A stretch of DNA of 64,000 nt from an uncultured Prevotellaceae bacterium (GTDB lineage Bacteria > Bacteroidota > Bacteroidia > Bacteroidales > Bacteroidaceae): contig ONDP01000006.1 in NCBI GenBank assembly GCA_900316645.1, positions 31,942 through 95,941 of the forward strand, in the 5' to 3' direction. Position 1 is the stretch's first letter, and each line of letters starts with the position of its first letter. The position numbers and the translations under genes are program-made. Positions 36,310 through 44,413 of the stretch are shown one piece after another. The notes under the pieces are model-generated. The model was not told the DNA's origin and ran no database searches. It saw only the letters and a list, made by a program, of their open reading frames with translations.

Positions 36310-37224
36310 TTAAAGTTTTTCTGCGATTCGGAGTTTGGCGCTCCTGCTTCGTGGATTGTTTTGAAGTTCGTTGTCATCAGGTGTTATTACCTTATTATTG
36401 ATAGGACGGAGCGGACTGGATATGCGTCCGTAGAAGTCCTGTGTTATCTTGCCCTCTGTGTTTCCCGATTTCATCACGTTTTTCACCATGCGGTCCTCTA
36501 ACGAGTGATAGGTAATGACACTCAGTCGCCCTCCGCTCTTGAGCAACATACAGGCTCCTTTCAGCATATCTCTCAGGGCATCCATCTCGTGATTGACTTC
36601 TATTCGCAGGGCCTGAAACAGGCGGGCCAAGTCTTTCTTCTCTTTTTCTGAGCGCATCAGCTTCTCTGTCGCAGCCATCAGGTCGCCTGTTGTTTCAAAA
36701 GGCTTTTGCTGTCTGGCCGCAATGACGGCTGAGGCAATACGACGTGCGCTTTTAAGTTCGCCATACAGATAGAACACATCTGCCAGCCGCTCTTCATCGT
36801 ATTCATTCAGAACATCGGCTGCCGTCTTGCCAGCACGCTTGTTCATGCGCATATCCAACGGGGCGTCGAAACGGAAGGAGAACCCTCGGCTCTCGTCGTC
36901 GAAATGATGCGAGGAAACACCTAAATCGGCCAACAGACCATCAATCTCCTCAACCTCATAATACTGCATCCAGTTGCGCAGGTATCTGAAATTGCTACGG
37001 ACGAAGGTGAAACGCTCGTCGTTCACAATGTTCTGCTCGGCATCTGCGTCTTGGTCGAAACTATACAAATGTCCGTTCTTCCCCAGTCGTTTTAAAATCT
37101 CTTTGCTATGGCCTCCTCCACCAAAGGTTACATCCACATAAATGCCGTCGGGCTTGATGTCAAGTCCGTCGATACTCTCTTGCAAGAGCACTGGTACATG
37201 GTATGTCTCTGCCGTTGTGACCAT
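36310..37224 (-). CDS. rsmH: 16S rRNA (cytosine-1402-N4)-methyltransferase
   Basis: SAM-dependent methyltransferase (formerly MraW) that modifies C1402 in the ribosomal P site. 304 residues. YHVPVLLQESIDGL at the N-terminus, YVDVTFGGGGHSKEIL (SAM motif, about residues 29-44), LADLGVSSHHFDDESRGFSF and NPRSRSAKLRIAEKL at the C-terminus are the family hallmarks. It is the second gene of the cluster, 10 bases behind mraZ. Confidence 0.97.
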   Translation of the reverse strand: MVTTAETYHVPVLLQESIDGLDIKPDGIYVDVTFGGGGHSKEILKRLGKNGHLYSFDQDADAEQNIVNDERFTFVRSNFRYLRNWMQYYEVEEIDGLLADLGVSSHHFDDESRGFSFRFDAPLDMRMNKRAGKTAADVLNEYDEERLADVFYLYGELKSARRIASAVIAARQQKPFETTGDLMAATEKLMRSEKEKKDLARLFQALRIEVNHEMDALRDMLKGACMLLKSGGRLSVITYHSLEDRMVKNVMKSGNTEGKITQDFYGRISSPLRPINNKVITPDDNELQNNPRSRSAKLRIAEKL

Positions 37225-37234
37225 TCTTTCTTCT

Positions 37235-37684
37235 TTATTCTTCTACTGCCATGAGCTGTTCGAGTGCATTGCCGAATTCCTCGGGCGCCATCTGCTGTTC
37301 CTCAGCCTTCTGAACACCCCAGATTTCTATCGTGTCGCCCAATCCTACAAACTTGATGTCCTGCTCGATTGATGCCAATCGCTGGTAGCGCTTGGGAATA
37401 AGGAAGCGCCCATTGCCGTCGAGCGCAATAAGTTCCACCTCGCTCACGAACTGACGGAACACTTGCTGGTGCTGTTTGTTCCATCTGTTAAGCCGTTGCC
37501 GCATAGCATCCATCTGCTCGTTCCACACCGTCTCCGGATAGAGCACCAGACAAGGCTGGAAAACGTCCTTCCGGAGCACAAGCCGTTCTTCTTTCTCGGC
37601 TTGCAGCACCTTGCGGAAAGAGGCAGGCAGGAATGCGCGTCCCTTGGCGTCAATTTTGGCTTCTATGTTACCTAAAAATCGCAT
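37235..37684 (-). CDS. mraZ: Division/cell-wall cluster regulator MraZ
   Basis: DNA-binding protein of the AbrB fold, known in several bacteria to repress its own dcw operon. Start set at MRFLGNIEAKIDAKGRAFLP (base 37684), the family N-terminus; the open frame further upstream would run through the promoter and operator. 149 residues with two tandem MraZ/SpoVT-like repeats, each with the D-x-x-G-R core (IDAKGRAFLPASFRK and LDGNGRFLIPKRYQ). First gene of the cluster. Three TGGGG-type boxes spaced as in known MraZ operators precede its promoter. Confidence 0.95.
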   Translation of the reverse strand: MRFLGNIEAKIDAKGRAFLPASFRKVLQAEKEERLVLRKDVFQPCLVLYPETVWNEQMDAMRQRLNRWNKQHQQVFRQFVSEVELIALDGNGRFLIPKRYQRLASIEQDIKFVGLGDTIEIWGVQKAEEQQMAPEEFGNALEQLMAVEE

Positions 37685-37713
37685 GCGTACTTCTTTTATA
37701 ATGATATCGGATG

Positions 37714-37721
37714 CAAAATTA
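37714..37721 (-). promoter_or_regulatory. -7 box of the dcw cluster promoter
   Basis: TAATTTTG on the minus strand, 29 bases before the mraZ ATG, immediately downstream of the MraZ box array. Confidence 0.7.
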
Positions 37722-37730
37722 ATCATTTTC

Positions 37731-37755
37731 CTCCACATTTCCCCACAATTCCCCA
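37731..37755 (-). promoter_or_regulatory. MraZ operator: three TGGGG-type boxes
   Basis: On the minus strand TGGGG, 5 bases, TGGGG, 5 bases, TGGAG. Three TGGGN repeats with 5-base spacers are the described MraZ binding pattern; the third box has one mismatch. The array covers the expected -33 region, consistent with autorepression by blocking RNA polymerase. Confidence 0.8.
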
Positions 37756-37890
37756 CATTATTTTAGTGAATATTCTTTAAAATTTTAAATCGTTGATGTA
37801 ACTACTTAACTTTTAGGTAATTAAGAATTTAAATATTGGTGGGGAATTTTTACCGCATCCCAAGATTTTGTTTCCGATTCACGTCTAAGT

Positions 37891-37947
37891 TATTTTTTCT
37901 CTGCCTAGGGAAATTTTTTCCCAGCGCTGGGAATATTTTTTCTCTGC
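37891..37947. repeat. Direct repeat enclosing overlapping palindromes
   Basis: tattttttctctgc occurs at 37891-37904 and 37934-37947. Between them GGGAAA...TTTCCC (about 37908-37922) and the perfect palindrome ttcccagcgctgggaa (37918-37933) share the ttccc strand and so cannot fold at the same time. Confidence 0.75.
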
Positions 37948-38045
37948 TTACCCAAAAACTTTTCGTGCTTGGTGGGGCAAAGTGAAAAACTGCAAATTTT
38001 TGCACATTTTTAGGGTGGAAGTGCATTATTCTCAAACTTATTTAC

Positions 38046-38053
38046 TATTTTTG
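38046..38053 (+). promoter_or_regulatory. -7 box of the glsA/glsB-like operon
   Basis: TATTTTTG, 26 bases before the ATG at 38080; no clear -33 TTTG. Confidence 0.5.
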
Positions 38054-38079
38054 CAAACTGTTAGTAGTTTCAGAGAGAA

Positions 38080-38904
38080 ATGGAACAGGTTACAGAGAAG
38101 ACAATAGACATTGACGAGATACTGAAAAGCAAGATGGGCGCCAAGGCTAAATGGGTGCCTGGTTTCTTGGTTTCGTGGCTCAAGCGCATTGTGCACCAAG
38201 ACAAGGTGAATGCCTTTCTTTGGGAGAGTCGTCACAAGGTGGGTACGGAATGGCTGGAGGCCTGCGTGGAGTATCTGCAGATGACGCTCAAGATAGAAGG
38301 CATTGAGAATCTGCCTGACAAAAATGACGGAAAGCTATACACTTTTGTGTCGAACCATCCGCTGGGAGGTGAAGACGGTGTTGCGTTAGGCGCTATTATC
38401 GGTCGGCATTACGACAGCCGTTTCCGTTATCTGGTCAACGACCTGCTGATGAATCTTCCAGGACTGGCCCCTCTCTGTATTCCTATCAATAAAACGGGAC
38501 ATCAGGGACGTAATTTCCCCAAGATGGTGAAAGCCGGTTTCGAGAGCGACAACCACATGCTGATGTATCCGGCAGGCATCTGTTCGCGCAAGCGCAACGG
38601 CGTGATTCGCGACATTCCCTGGTCGAAGACTTTCGTGGTGAAGAGCGTGGAATATCAGCGCGACGTAGTGCCCATCCACTTTAGCGGACAGAACTCGAAG
38701 TTCTTCTATCGTCTGGCCAATTTCTCCGACCGTTTCCTGCCTTTCAATCTCGCCATGCTGTTCTTGGTCGACGAGATGTATAAGAATGTGGGAAAGACGT
38801 TCGAGGTGAAGATAGGGAAACCCATCCCCTGGCAAACCTTCGACAAGAGCAAGACCCCGTTGGAATGGGCAAAATTTGTACAAGACAAAGTTTACGAACT
38901 ATAA
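38080..38904 (+). CDS. glsA: PlsC-family O-acyltransferase, GlsA-like (glycine lipid synthesis)
   Basis: A 274-residue 1-acylglycerol-3-phosphate acyltransferase-like protein. The acceptor/donor motif HPLGGEDGVALG (about residues 92-103) replaces the usual HxxxxD with His-x4-Asp spacing preserved, and MYPAGICSRKRNGVIRDIPW supplies the E/PAG-type second motif. There is no obvious transmembrane helix, so it is probably membrane-peripheral. It is followed after 15 bases by an OlsB-like N-acyltransferase. In Bacteroides thetaiotaomicron an adjacent pair of this kind (glsB and glsA) makes glycine lipids: the N-acyltransferase acylates glycine, and this enzyme adds the second chain. The symbol rests on that pairing. 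Confidence 0.78.
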   Translation: MEQVTEKTIDIDEILKSKMGAKAKWVPGFLVSWLKRIVHQDKVNAFLWESRHKVGTEWLEACVEYLQMTLKIEGIENLPDKNDGKLYTFVSNHPLGGEDGVALGAIIGRHYDSRFRYLVNDLLMNLPGLAPLCIPINKTGHQGRNFPKMVKAGFESDNHMLMYPAGICSRKRNGVIRDIPWSKTFVVKSVEYQRDVVPIHFSGQNSKFFYRLANFSDRFLPFNLAMLFLVDEMYKNVGKTFEVKIGKPIPWQTFDKSKTPLEWAKFVQDKVYEL

Positions 38905-38919
38905 ACAACCAACATTAGA

Positions 38920-39912
38920 ATGGAACAGGAAATCATTCAGCCGATTGACAAGGAATTGCTGAAGAGCGAACTGACGCCCGACAAGCAATTACGCTTAACC
39001 AACAAGAGCAATAACCAGATTTATGTGGTAACTGCTCACAATGCCCCCAATGTGCTTAAGGAAATTGGCCGATTGCGCGAGATTGTCTTCCGCGAAGCAG
39101 GAGGAGGCACTGGCAAAGCACTTGACCTCGATGAATTCGACGTTTGTGACAATTGTTACAAGCAGTTGATTGTCTGGAATCCTGAGGCAGAAGAGATTAT
39201 CGGAGGTTATCGCTATTTGTTGGGCACGGATTGGGAATACGACAAACAAGGTCAGCCCATTCTGGCAACGAGTCACATGTTCCATTTCTCTGAAAGATTT
39301 ATCAAGGAGTATGCCCACAAGACCGTTGAGTTAGGCCGTTCCTTCGTATCTCTGCCTTACCAGTCGTCGAGAATGGGTGCAAAGAGCCTATTTGCGCTCG
39401 ACAATCTCTGGGACGGGCTGGGAGCTATCACAGTGATTCGCCCTGACATCCGCTACTACTTCGGCAAGATGACGATGTACCCTTCGTATATCCGTAAGGG
39501 ACGCGACATGATTCTTTATTTCCTCAAGAAATACTTCGACGACAAAGAGAAGCTGATTATTCCGATGAAACCGCTGGTTATTGAAACTGACCAGACGGAG
39601 TTGGAACAACTTTTCTGCGAGAATTCCTTCCGTGAAGACTATCGCATCCTGAATCGCGAAATCAGGAAGTTGGGCTACAATATTCCCCCTTTGGTGAATG
39701 CCTATATGAGTCTTTCTCCGACGATGAAACTCTTCGGAACTGCCATCAACTATGGCTTTGGCGACGTAGAGGAAACGGGTATCCTTATTTCCATTGACGA
39801 GATTTTCGAGGAGAAGAAGAAGCGCCACATCGACTCGTTCATCCAGGAACACCACGATGAACTCCAGATAACCTCTGGCGCCAACAAAATCATTTATAAG
39901 GAAAAGAAGTAA
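38920..39912 (+). CDS. glsB: GNAT-type N-acyltransferase, GlsB/OlsB-like (glycine lipid synthesis)
   Basis: A 330-residue acyltransferase. The central part has the OlsB/autoinducer-synthase-like acyl-ACP-using GNAT fold: IGRLREIVFREAGGGTGKAL (about residues 49-68), DLDEFDVCDNCYKQLIVWNP, IIGGYRYLLG, then TVELGRSFVSLPYQSSR (about 139-155). It resembles the N-acyltransferases that start amino-acid lipid synthesis. It follows the PlsC-like gene by 15 bases, as in Bacteroides glycine-lipid loci, so glycine (or a close amino acid) is the likely acceptor. The stop is 4 bases from the convergent dGTPase stop. Confidence 0.8.
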   Translation: MEQEIIQPIDKELLKSELTPDKQLRLTNKSNNQIYVVTAHNAPNVLKEIGRLREIVFREAGGGTGKALDLDEFDVCDNCYKQLIVWNPEAEEIIGGYRYLLGTDWEYDKQGQPILATSHMFHFSERFIKEYAHKTVELGRSFVSLPYQSSRMGAKSLFALDNLWDGLGAITVIRPDIRYYFGKMTMYPSYIRKGRDMILYFLKKYFDDKEKLIIPMKPLVIETDQTELEQLFCENSFREDYRILNREIRKLGYNIPPLVNAYMSLSPTMKLFGTAINYGFGDVEETGILISIDEIFEEKKKRHIDSFIQEHHDELQITSGANKIIYKEKK

Positions 39913-39916
39913 TCGC

Positions 39917-41260
39917 CTATACGATAGGCAATGAGATTCCGTTGATTTTCTGATAGACGTCCAGTGCATAGACGTCTGTCATTCCCGAGATATAGTCAAT
40001 CACCGCCATCAGCCGGCTTTCCAATTCCGGCGAATTGATGTCGTACTGACTCGAAACCCTGTCGATGAGCTGTTGTGAGTAGAAACGGTCTGGGTGCATT
40101 ACGGCCTCAACCATCTGCGTCATCAGGGTAGCCATGATTTTGTAACCCGACAATTCAACATCCAGAACAGGACGACTTCTATAGACGCGCTCTACCGATA
40201 GATCGGCACAACGCCTGTAGGCTTCTTGTTGCTGTTGGTTGATGCGCTTGATGAGCGAACCCTCGAAGCAGCCATTCAGAATCTCTTCTTCGTGCATCAA
40301 GAAGGTGTTGACACACTCGTTCTCCAATTTGCCAATGACACAGGCACGCAGGTAAACCACTTTCTCGTTGGGATCTTTCAGTTGTTCGTCCTCAATGCGC
40401 TGTAAGATTCTCTGCTGCATCTCCTTGTCAAAGAAATTCAGGAACAAATCCTGCGTTTCTGCGTAGCTGAGAATTTTCAGTTTGTGCGCATCCTCTATGT
40501 CCATAATCATATAGCAGATGTCATCAGCGGCCTCCACCAAATAGACGAGCGGATGGCGCGCATAGCGCAGTGGTTCGGACGCATCAGAGAGGCGAATTAA
40601 CCCCATTTCATCGGCAATACGTTCAAAATAAGGTTGCTCACTCTGGAAGAAGCCGAACTTGCCTTTCTTTTGGGCTGCTGATGAGGCATAAGGATATTTG
40701 ACAATACTTGCCAGCGTGGAATAGGTCATTACGAAACCACCAGGACGACGACCCACGAATTGATGGGTGAGCAGGCGAAAAGCGTTGGCATTGCCCTCAA
40801 AATGGGTAATATCGTCCCAGAAAGTCGGCGAAACTTCCGATTTCAACGAGCTGCCCACACCTTCCGTAAAGAAAGTCTGTATGGCTTTCTCGCCACTATG
40901 TCCGAAGGGTGGGTTTCCTAAGTCATGAGCCAGGCAGGCAGTGCTGACGATTTGTCCGATTTGTTCAAACATCGTATCCTTCAGTTCGGGATACTTTTCC
41001 TTAATCAGCCGTTGAGCAACATCATTGCCCAACGACATTCCTACGCTGGCCACTTCCAACGAGTGAGTCAGACGGTTATGTACAAAAATACTTCCTGGCA
41101 AGGGGAACACTTGCGTCTTGTTTTGCAGTCTGCGAAACGGCGCAGAAAATATCAAACGGTCGTAATCGCGTTTGAACTCGGTGCGATCATCGTGACGCTC
41201 TGTGTGGCGATGTTCTTGCCCCAGTCGTTTGTTTGAAATCAGCTTTTTCCAGTCCATCAT
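39917..41260 (-). CDS. dgt: Deoxyguanosinetriphosphate triphosphohydrolase-like HD protein
   Basis: Hydrolyses dGTP or other dNTPs to nucleoside and tripolyphosphate. 447 residues. RDYDRLIFSAPFRRLQNKTQ and NRLTHSLEVASVG precede the HD motif ACLAHDLGNPPFGHSGEKAI (His-Asp, about residue 113-115), and VEAADDICYMIMDIEDAHK holds the later metal-binding Asp. These are the dGTPase hallmarks. Symbol by family only; substrate is not certain. Its release of tripolyphosphate would suit the CYTH protein in this window, a speculative link. A TACTTTTG box ends only 4 bases before the ATG. Confidence 0.9.
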   Translation of the reverse strand: MMDWKKLISNKRLGQEHRHTERHDDRTEFKRDYDRLIFSAPFRRLQNKTQVFPLPGSIFVHNRLTHSLEVASVGMSLGNDVAQRLIKEKYPELKDTMFEQIGQIVSTACLAHDLGNPPFGHSGEKAIQTFFTEGVGSSLKSEVSPTFWDDITHFEGNANAFRLLTHQFVGRRPGGFVMTYSTLASIVKYPYASSAAQKKGKFGFFQSEQPYFERIADEMGLIRLSDASEPLRYARHPLVYLVEAADDICYMIMDIEDAHKLKILSYAETQDLFLNFFDKEMQQRILQRIEDEQLKDPNEKVVYLRACVIGKLENECVNTFLMHEEEILNGCFEGSLIKRINQQQQEAYRRCADLSVERVYRSRPVLDVELSGYKIMATLMTQMVEAVMHPDRFYSQQLIDRVSSQYDINSPELESRLMAVIDYISGMTDVYALDVYQKINGISLPIV

Positions 41261-41264
41261 GATG

Positions 41265-41272
41265 CAAAAGTA
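41265..41272 (-). promoter_or_regulatory. -7 box abutting the dGTPase start codon
   Basis: TACTTTTG on the minus strand, 4 bases upstream of ATG 41260. A transcript from here would start at or next to the start codon. Confidence 0.5.
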
Positions 41273-41335
41273 GGAATTTTTTAGTGAAAAACCACATTTT
41301 CTTAAGAAAAATATGGCTAATTAAATAGAAATCAT

Positions 41336-41343
41336 TAATTTTG
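41336..41343 (+). promoter_or_regulatory. -7 box of the dut operon
   Basis: TAATTTTG, 27 bases before the dut ATG. Confidence 0.6.
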
Positions 41344-41370
41344 CACCTTATAAGAATGTAACATTTCGAA

Positions 41371-41808
41371 ATGATTCAAATTAAAGTAGTCAATCGTGGC
41401 CATCAGCAACTGCCTGCTTATGCTACGCCACAAAGCGCAGGAATGGACCTCCGTGCCAATATCGAGAGTCCCATTACGCTTCATCCCATGGAGCGCCGTC
41501 TTATACCTACAGGTCTGCACATCGCCCTGCCCGAAGGTTATGAGGCCCAAATCCGTCCACGCAGTGGACTGGCTTTGAAACATGGGCTGACCGTACTAAA
41601 CTCGCCCGGCACCATTGATGCCGACTATCGTGGTGAGATAGGTGTCCTGCTGATCAATCTTTCTCAGGACGACTTCGTGATTAACGACGGAGAGCGCATA
41701 GCCCAGATGGTTATTGCACGTCACGAACAGGCAGACTTTATCGTTGTAGAAGAACTTGACCAGACAGAGCGCGGCGAAGGCGGTTATGGTCATACCGGAG
41801 TAAAATAA
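41371..41808 (+). CDS. dut: dUTP diphosphatase
   Basis: Hydrolyses dUTP to dUMP, keeping uracil out of DNA and supplying dTMP synthesis. 145 residues, homotrimeric family. Motifs in order: AGMDLRAN (I), [19 protein letters not shown] (II-III, about residues 69-87), [11 protein letters not shown] (IV) and the C-terminal [11 protein letters not shown] (V, the flexible Gly-rich arm). All five are intact. It is followed after 10 bases by the TPR protein gene, so a shared transcript with envelope genes is likely. Confidence 0.97.
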   Translation: MIQIKVVNRGHQQLPAYATPQSAGMDLRANIESPITLHPMERRLIPTGLHIALPEGYEAQIRPRSGLALKHGLTVLNSPGTIDADYRGEIGVLLINLSQDDFVINDGERIAQMVIARHEQADFIVVEELDQTERGEGGYGHTGVK

Positions 41809-41818
41809 ACGAATCGTA

Positions 41819-43561
41819 GTGAAGAAACTAAGAGTTATCATATTACTATTTGCATTATTGCTGGTGCTGCCTGTAGTGTCGCAGGTCATCAGTAATAGCA
41901 GTCGCTATAATGCATTCTTCCTGGAAGCCATCTGCGAAAGGGCAAAGGGCAACAGTGATGCTGCCTTCGACTTGTTGCGACATTGCGTGGAGATTGACTC
42001 GACTAAGTCGGAAGCCTATTACTATCTTTCTCAGTATTACGGAGCACTCAAGCAGAAAGACAAAGCCATCGCCTGCATTGAAAAGGCTGCGGCCCTGGAG
42101 CCTTCGAACTCCACTTATCAGGAGACTTTGGCAAATGCCTATATCAATCTGCACCAGTATGATAAGGCGGCAGCGGTATTGGAGAGCCTTTATGACAAGC
42201 ACCGCGACAGAGATGACGTCTTGGGTGTTCTGATACAACTCTACGAGGAACAGCACGAATACGAGTCAGCCATCAAGACGCTGACACTTCTCGAAACCGT
42301 AGAAGGCAAGAGCGAGCGTCTGTCTTATGCTAAGAGTAATTTCTATACCCAGTTAGGCGACAAAAAGGCGGCGATTGCCGAGATGAAGCATTTGGCAGAC
42401 CAATATCCCAACGATCAGAATTATCGTGGTCTTTATGCCAATGCACTCTTTGTGAATGGACAGAAGAAGAAAGCGCTGGAGATTTATGACGACATCCTCA
42501 GAATAGAGCCCGACAACCGCAATGCCTTGATGGCACTGCTTGCCTATGAGAAGGATGAAGGCGACCCCGACAAGGCTGACGCCCTGACGGAAAAGGTGCT
42601 GCTGAGCAAGAATATCACGTCGCAGGACCGTATCCTTCTGATGCGACAGGAGATAGGACAGAGCGAACAGGAGGGAGGTGACTCCACAAGGGTTCTCTAT
42701 CTCTTCCGAAAAATGCTGGACCAGCCTCAGATGGATGCTGACATAGCCATTCTGTGCGCCACCTACATGAATCTTAAGCAGATGCCTAACGACACCATCA
42801 GCGGTGTGTTGGAACAGGTGCTGAGAGTAGCTCCCGACAATGCGGCAGCCCGACTGCAACTGGTCAGCTATGCCTGGCAGGCTAACGATATGAACCGCAT
42901 TATCTCGCTCTGTCAGGATGCCCGACAGTACAACCCTGATGAAATGGCATTTTATTACTACCAGGGCATTGCCTACTATCGGGAGGGACAACTTGACCAG
43001 GCTCTCAATGCATTCCACAACGGCATAGGTGTTATCACCCAGCAGAGCGACCCCGATATCGTCAGCGATTTCTATGCCGTCATGGGCGACATCCTGCACC
43101 AGAAGGGCAACGACAAGGAGGCTTTTGCAGCTTATGACTCCTGTCTGGTATGGAAAGACGATAATTACGGCTGTCTGAACAACTATGCCTACTATTTGAG
43201 CGAAAAAGGCATTCAATTAGACAAGGCCGAGCAAATGTCATACCGCGTCATCAAGGCAGAACCTAAGAATGCCACCTATCTCGACACCTATGCCTGGATC
43301 CTCTTCAAGCAGGGCAGATATACTGAGGCAAAGATATACATCGACCAGACACTGCAGTGCGACTCCGACACATCTGCTGTCCTTTTGGAACATGCAGGCG
43401 ACATTTATTATTTTGCGGGAGAAAAAGAACGCGCAGTGGATTTCTGGCAACAGGCACTGGCACGTGCAGCCGAAGTGGTTCCTGAGCCAGGGCAACCCGT
43501 AGAAGACAGACAACAGATATTAACAAGAAAGATAAAACTTAAAAAATACCAAAAAGAATGA
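41819..43561 (+). CDS. Exported tetratricopeptide-repeat protein
   Basis: A 580-residue TPR protein starting at GTG, with a signal peptide (KKLRVIILLFALLLVLPVVS) giving export to the periplasm, possibly tethered. About nine or more TPR units are visible, for example SEAYYYLSQYYGALKQKDKA, ALFVNGQKKKALEIYDDILR and ALNAFHNGIGVI through to WILFKQGRYTEAKIYIDQTL. TPR arrays scaffold protein complexes, so no enzymatic activity is implied. It sits between dut and the DUF4292 lipoprotein and overlaps the latter by 4 bases. In Bacteroidota this TPR-DUF4292-EnvC order recurs, suggesting an envelope or division role. Confidence 0.88.
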   Translation: MKKLRVIILLFALLLVLPVVSQVISNSSRYNAFFLEAICERAKGNSDAAFDLLRHCVEIDSTKSEAYYYLSQYYGALKQKDKAIACIEKAAALEPSNSTYQETLANAYINLHQYDKAAAVLESLYDKHRDRDDVLGVLIQLYEEQHEYESAIKTLTLLETVEGKSERLSYAKSNFYTQLGDKKAAIAEMKHLADQYPNDQNYRGLYANALFVNGQKKKALEIYDDILRIEPDNRNALMALLAYEKDEGDPDKADALTEKVLLSKNITSQDRILLMRQEIGQSEQEGGDSTRVLYLFRKMLDQPQMDADIAILCATYMNLKQMPNDTISGVLEQVLRVAPDNAAARLQLVSYAWQANDMNRIISLCQDARQYNPDEMAFYYYQGIAYYREGQLDQALNAFHNGIGVITQQSDPDIVSDFYAVMGDILHQKGNDKEAFAAYDSCLVWKDDNYGCLNNYAYYLSEKGIQLDKAEQMSYRVIKAEPKNATYLDTYAWILFKQGRYTEAKIYIDQTLQCDSDTSAVLLEHAGDIYYFAGEKERAVDFWQQALARAAEVVPEPGQPVEDRQQILTRKIKLKKYQKE

Positions 43562-44406
43562 AACCATCACGTATTTTGAAAATTGCCGTTCTGGTTCTGC
43601 CATTGATGTTGGCAGCATGTGGCACAAAGAAAAAAGCAGTGCAAGACTCCAAGACTTCGGTTCCTACAACCATGAAGGCTCAGCAGTTCTTGCAGAAAGT
43701 GAATGACAATGCACAGTATGCAAAGTTCATTACCTCAAAGGTGAAGTTCTCTGTCGAGGTGGGCAACCAACAGCTGACCCTCACAGGAAATCTGAAGATG
43801 AAGCGCGACGACGTTATTCGTTTGCAACTGATGGCATTTGGCTTTGTAGAGGCTGGTCGCTTGGAATTTACCAAAGATTATGTCCTCATCATGGACCGTA
43901 TCAACAAGCAGTTCATCAAAGCTAACTACAATCAGCTGGACTTCATGCGCAACAGCGGACTGAACTTCTTCTCACTCCAGTCACTGTTCTGGAACGAATT
44001 GTTCCAGCCCGGTAAGTCGAAAGTCACCGACGAACTGCTGAACAACTATCAGACCGACCTCATCGGAGAAGACGCCGTCATCTCTATGGAGAACGGCAAA
44101 CTCTCTTATCGCTGGCTGGCCGACAAGGAAGGAGCCCTTATCAAGATGGCTAACATCATGTATGAGGACAAAATCCGTGGTGACTATCAGTTGAATTGGG
44201 ACTACGAGGACTTCCGCGCCAATGGCAAGCGTTTCTTCCCATTCACCCATAATATCCTGTTCAATACACCAGGCAAGTCTGTCAAGATGGGTATGACCCT
44301 CAATTACCTTGGCAATGATGAGGAGTGGGAAACTCGTACAGAAATTTCTGGTAAATATCGTGAGGTATCGGTTGACGATATTCTTCGTCGCTTTATGGCT
44401 TTGTAA
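43558..44406 (+). CDS. DUF4292 lipoprotein
   Basis: A 282-residue lipoprotein. The signal ends in the lipobox LMLAACGTKKK (Cys about residue 21). The mature part matches DUF4292, a LolA/LolB-like beta-sheet family of unknown function: TLTGNLKMKRDDVIRLQLMA and EAGRLEFTKDYVLIMDRINK. LolA-like folds bind lipid or lipoprotein acyl chains, so an envelope lipid or lipoprotein role is a fair guess but unproven. It is coupled to the upstream TPR gene (ATGA) and is followed 8 bases later by the EnvC-like gene. Confidence 0.88.
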   Translation: MKPSRILKIAVLVLPLMLAACGTKKKAVQDSKTSVPTTMKAQQFLQKVNDNAQYAKFITSKVKFSVEVGNQQLTLTGNLKMKRDDVIRLQLMAFGFVEAGRLEFTKDYVLIMDRINKQFIKANYNQLDFMRNSGLNFFSLQSLFWNELFQPGKSKVTDELLNNYQTDLIGEDAVISMENGKLSYRWLADKEGALIKMANIMYEDKIRGDYQLNWDYEDFRANGKRFFPFTHNILFNTPGKSVKMGMTLNYLGNDEEWETRTEISGKYREVSVDDILRRFMAL

Positions 44407-44413
44407 TTAGCGA

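Larger units (their letters stand above)
37757..38079. other. Gene-free divergent spacer between mraZ and the glsA-like gene
   Basis: No credible gene. AT-rich, with a perfect 16-base palindrome (37918-37933), a 14-base direct repeat around it (37891-37904 and 37934-37947), and a promoter box for the downstream gene at 38046-38053. The rest shows nothing recognisable. Confidence 0.7.

Noticed and set aside
37685-37756. mraZ start upstream at 37756
   Set aside because: It would place the -7 box and MraZ operator inside the gene; MraZ proteins begin at MRFLGNI-type sequence.
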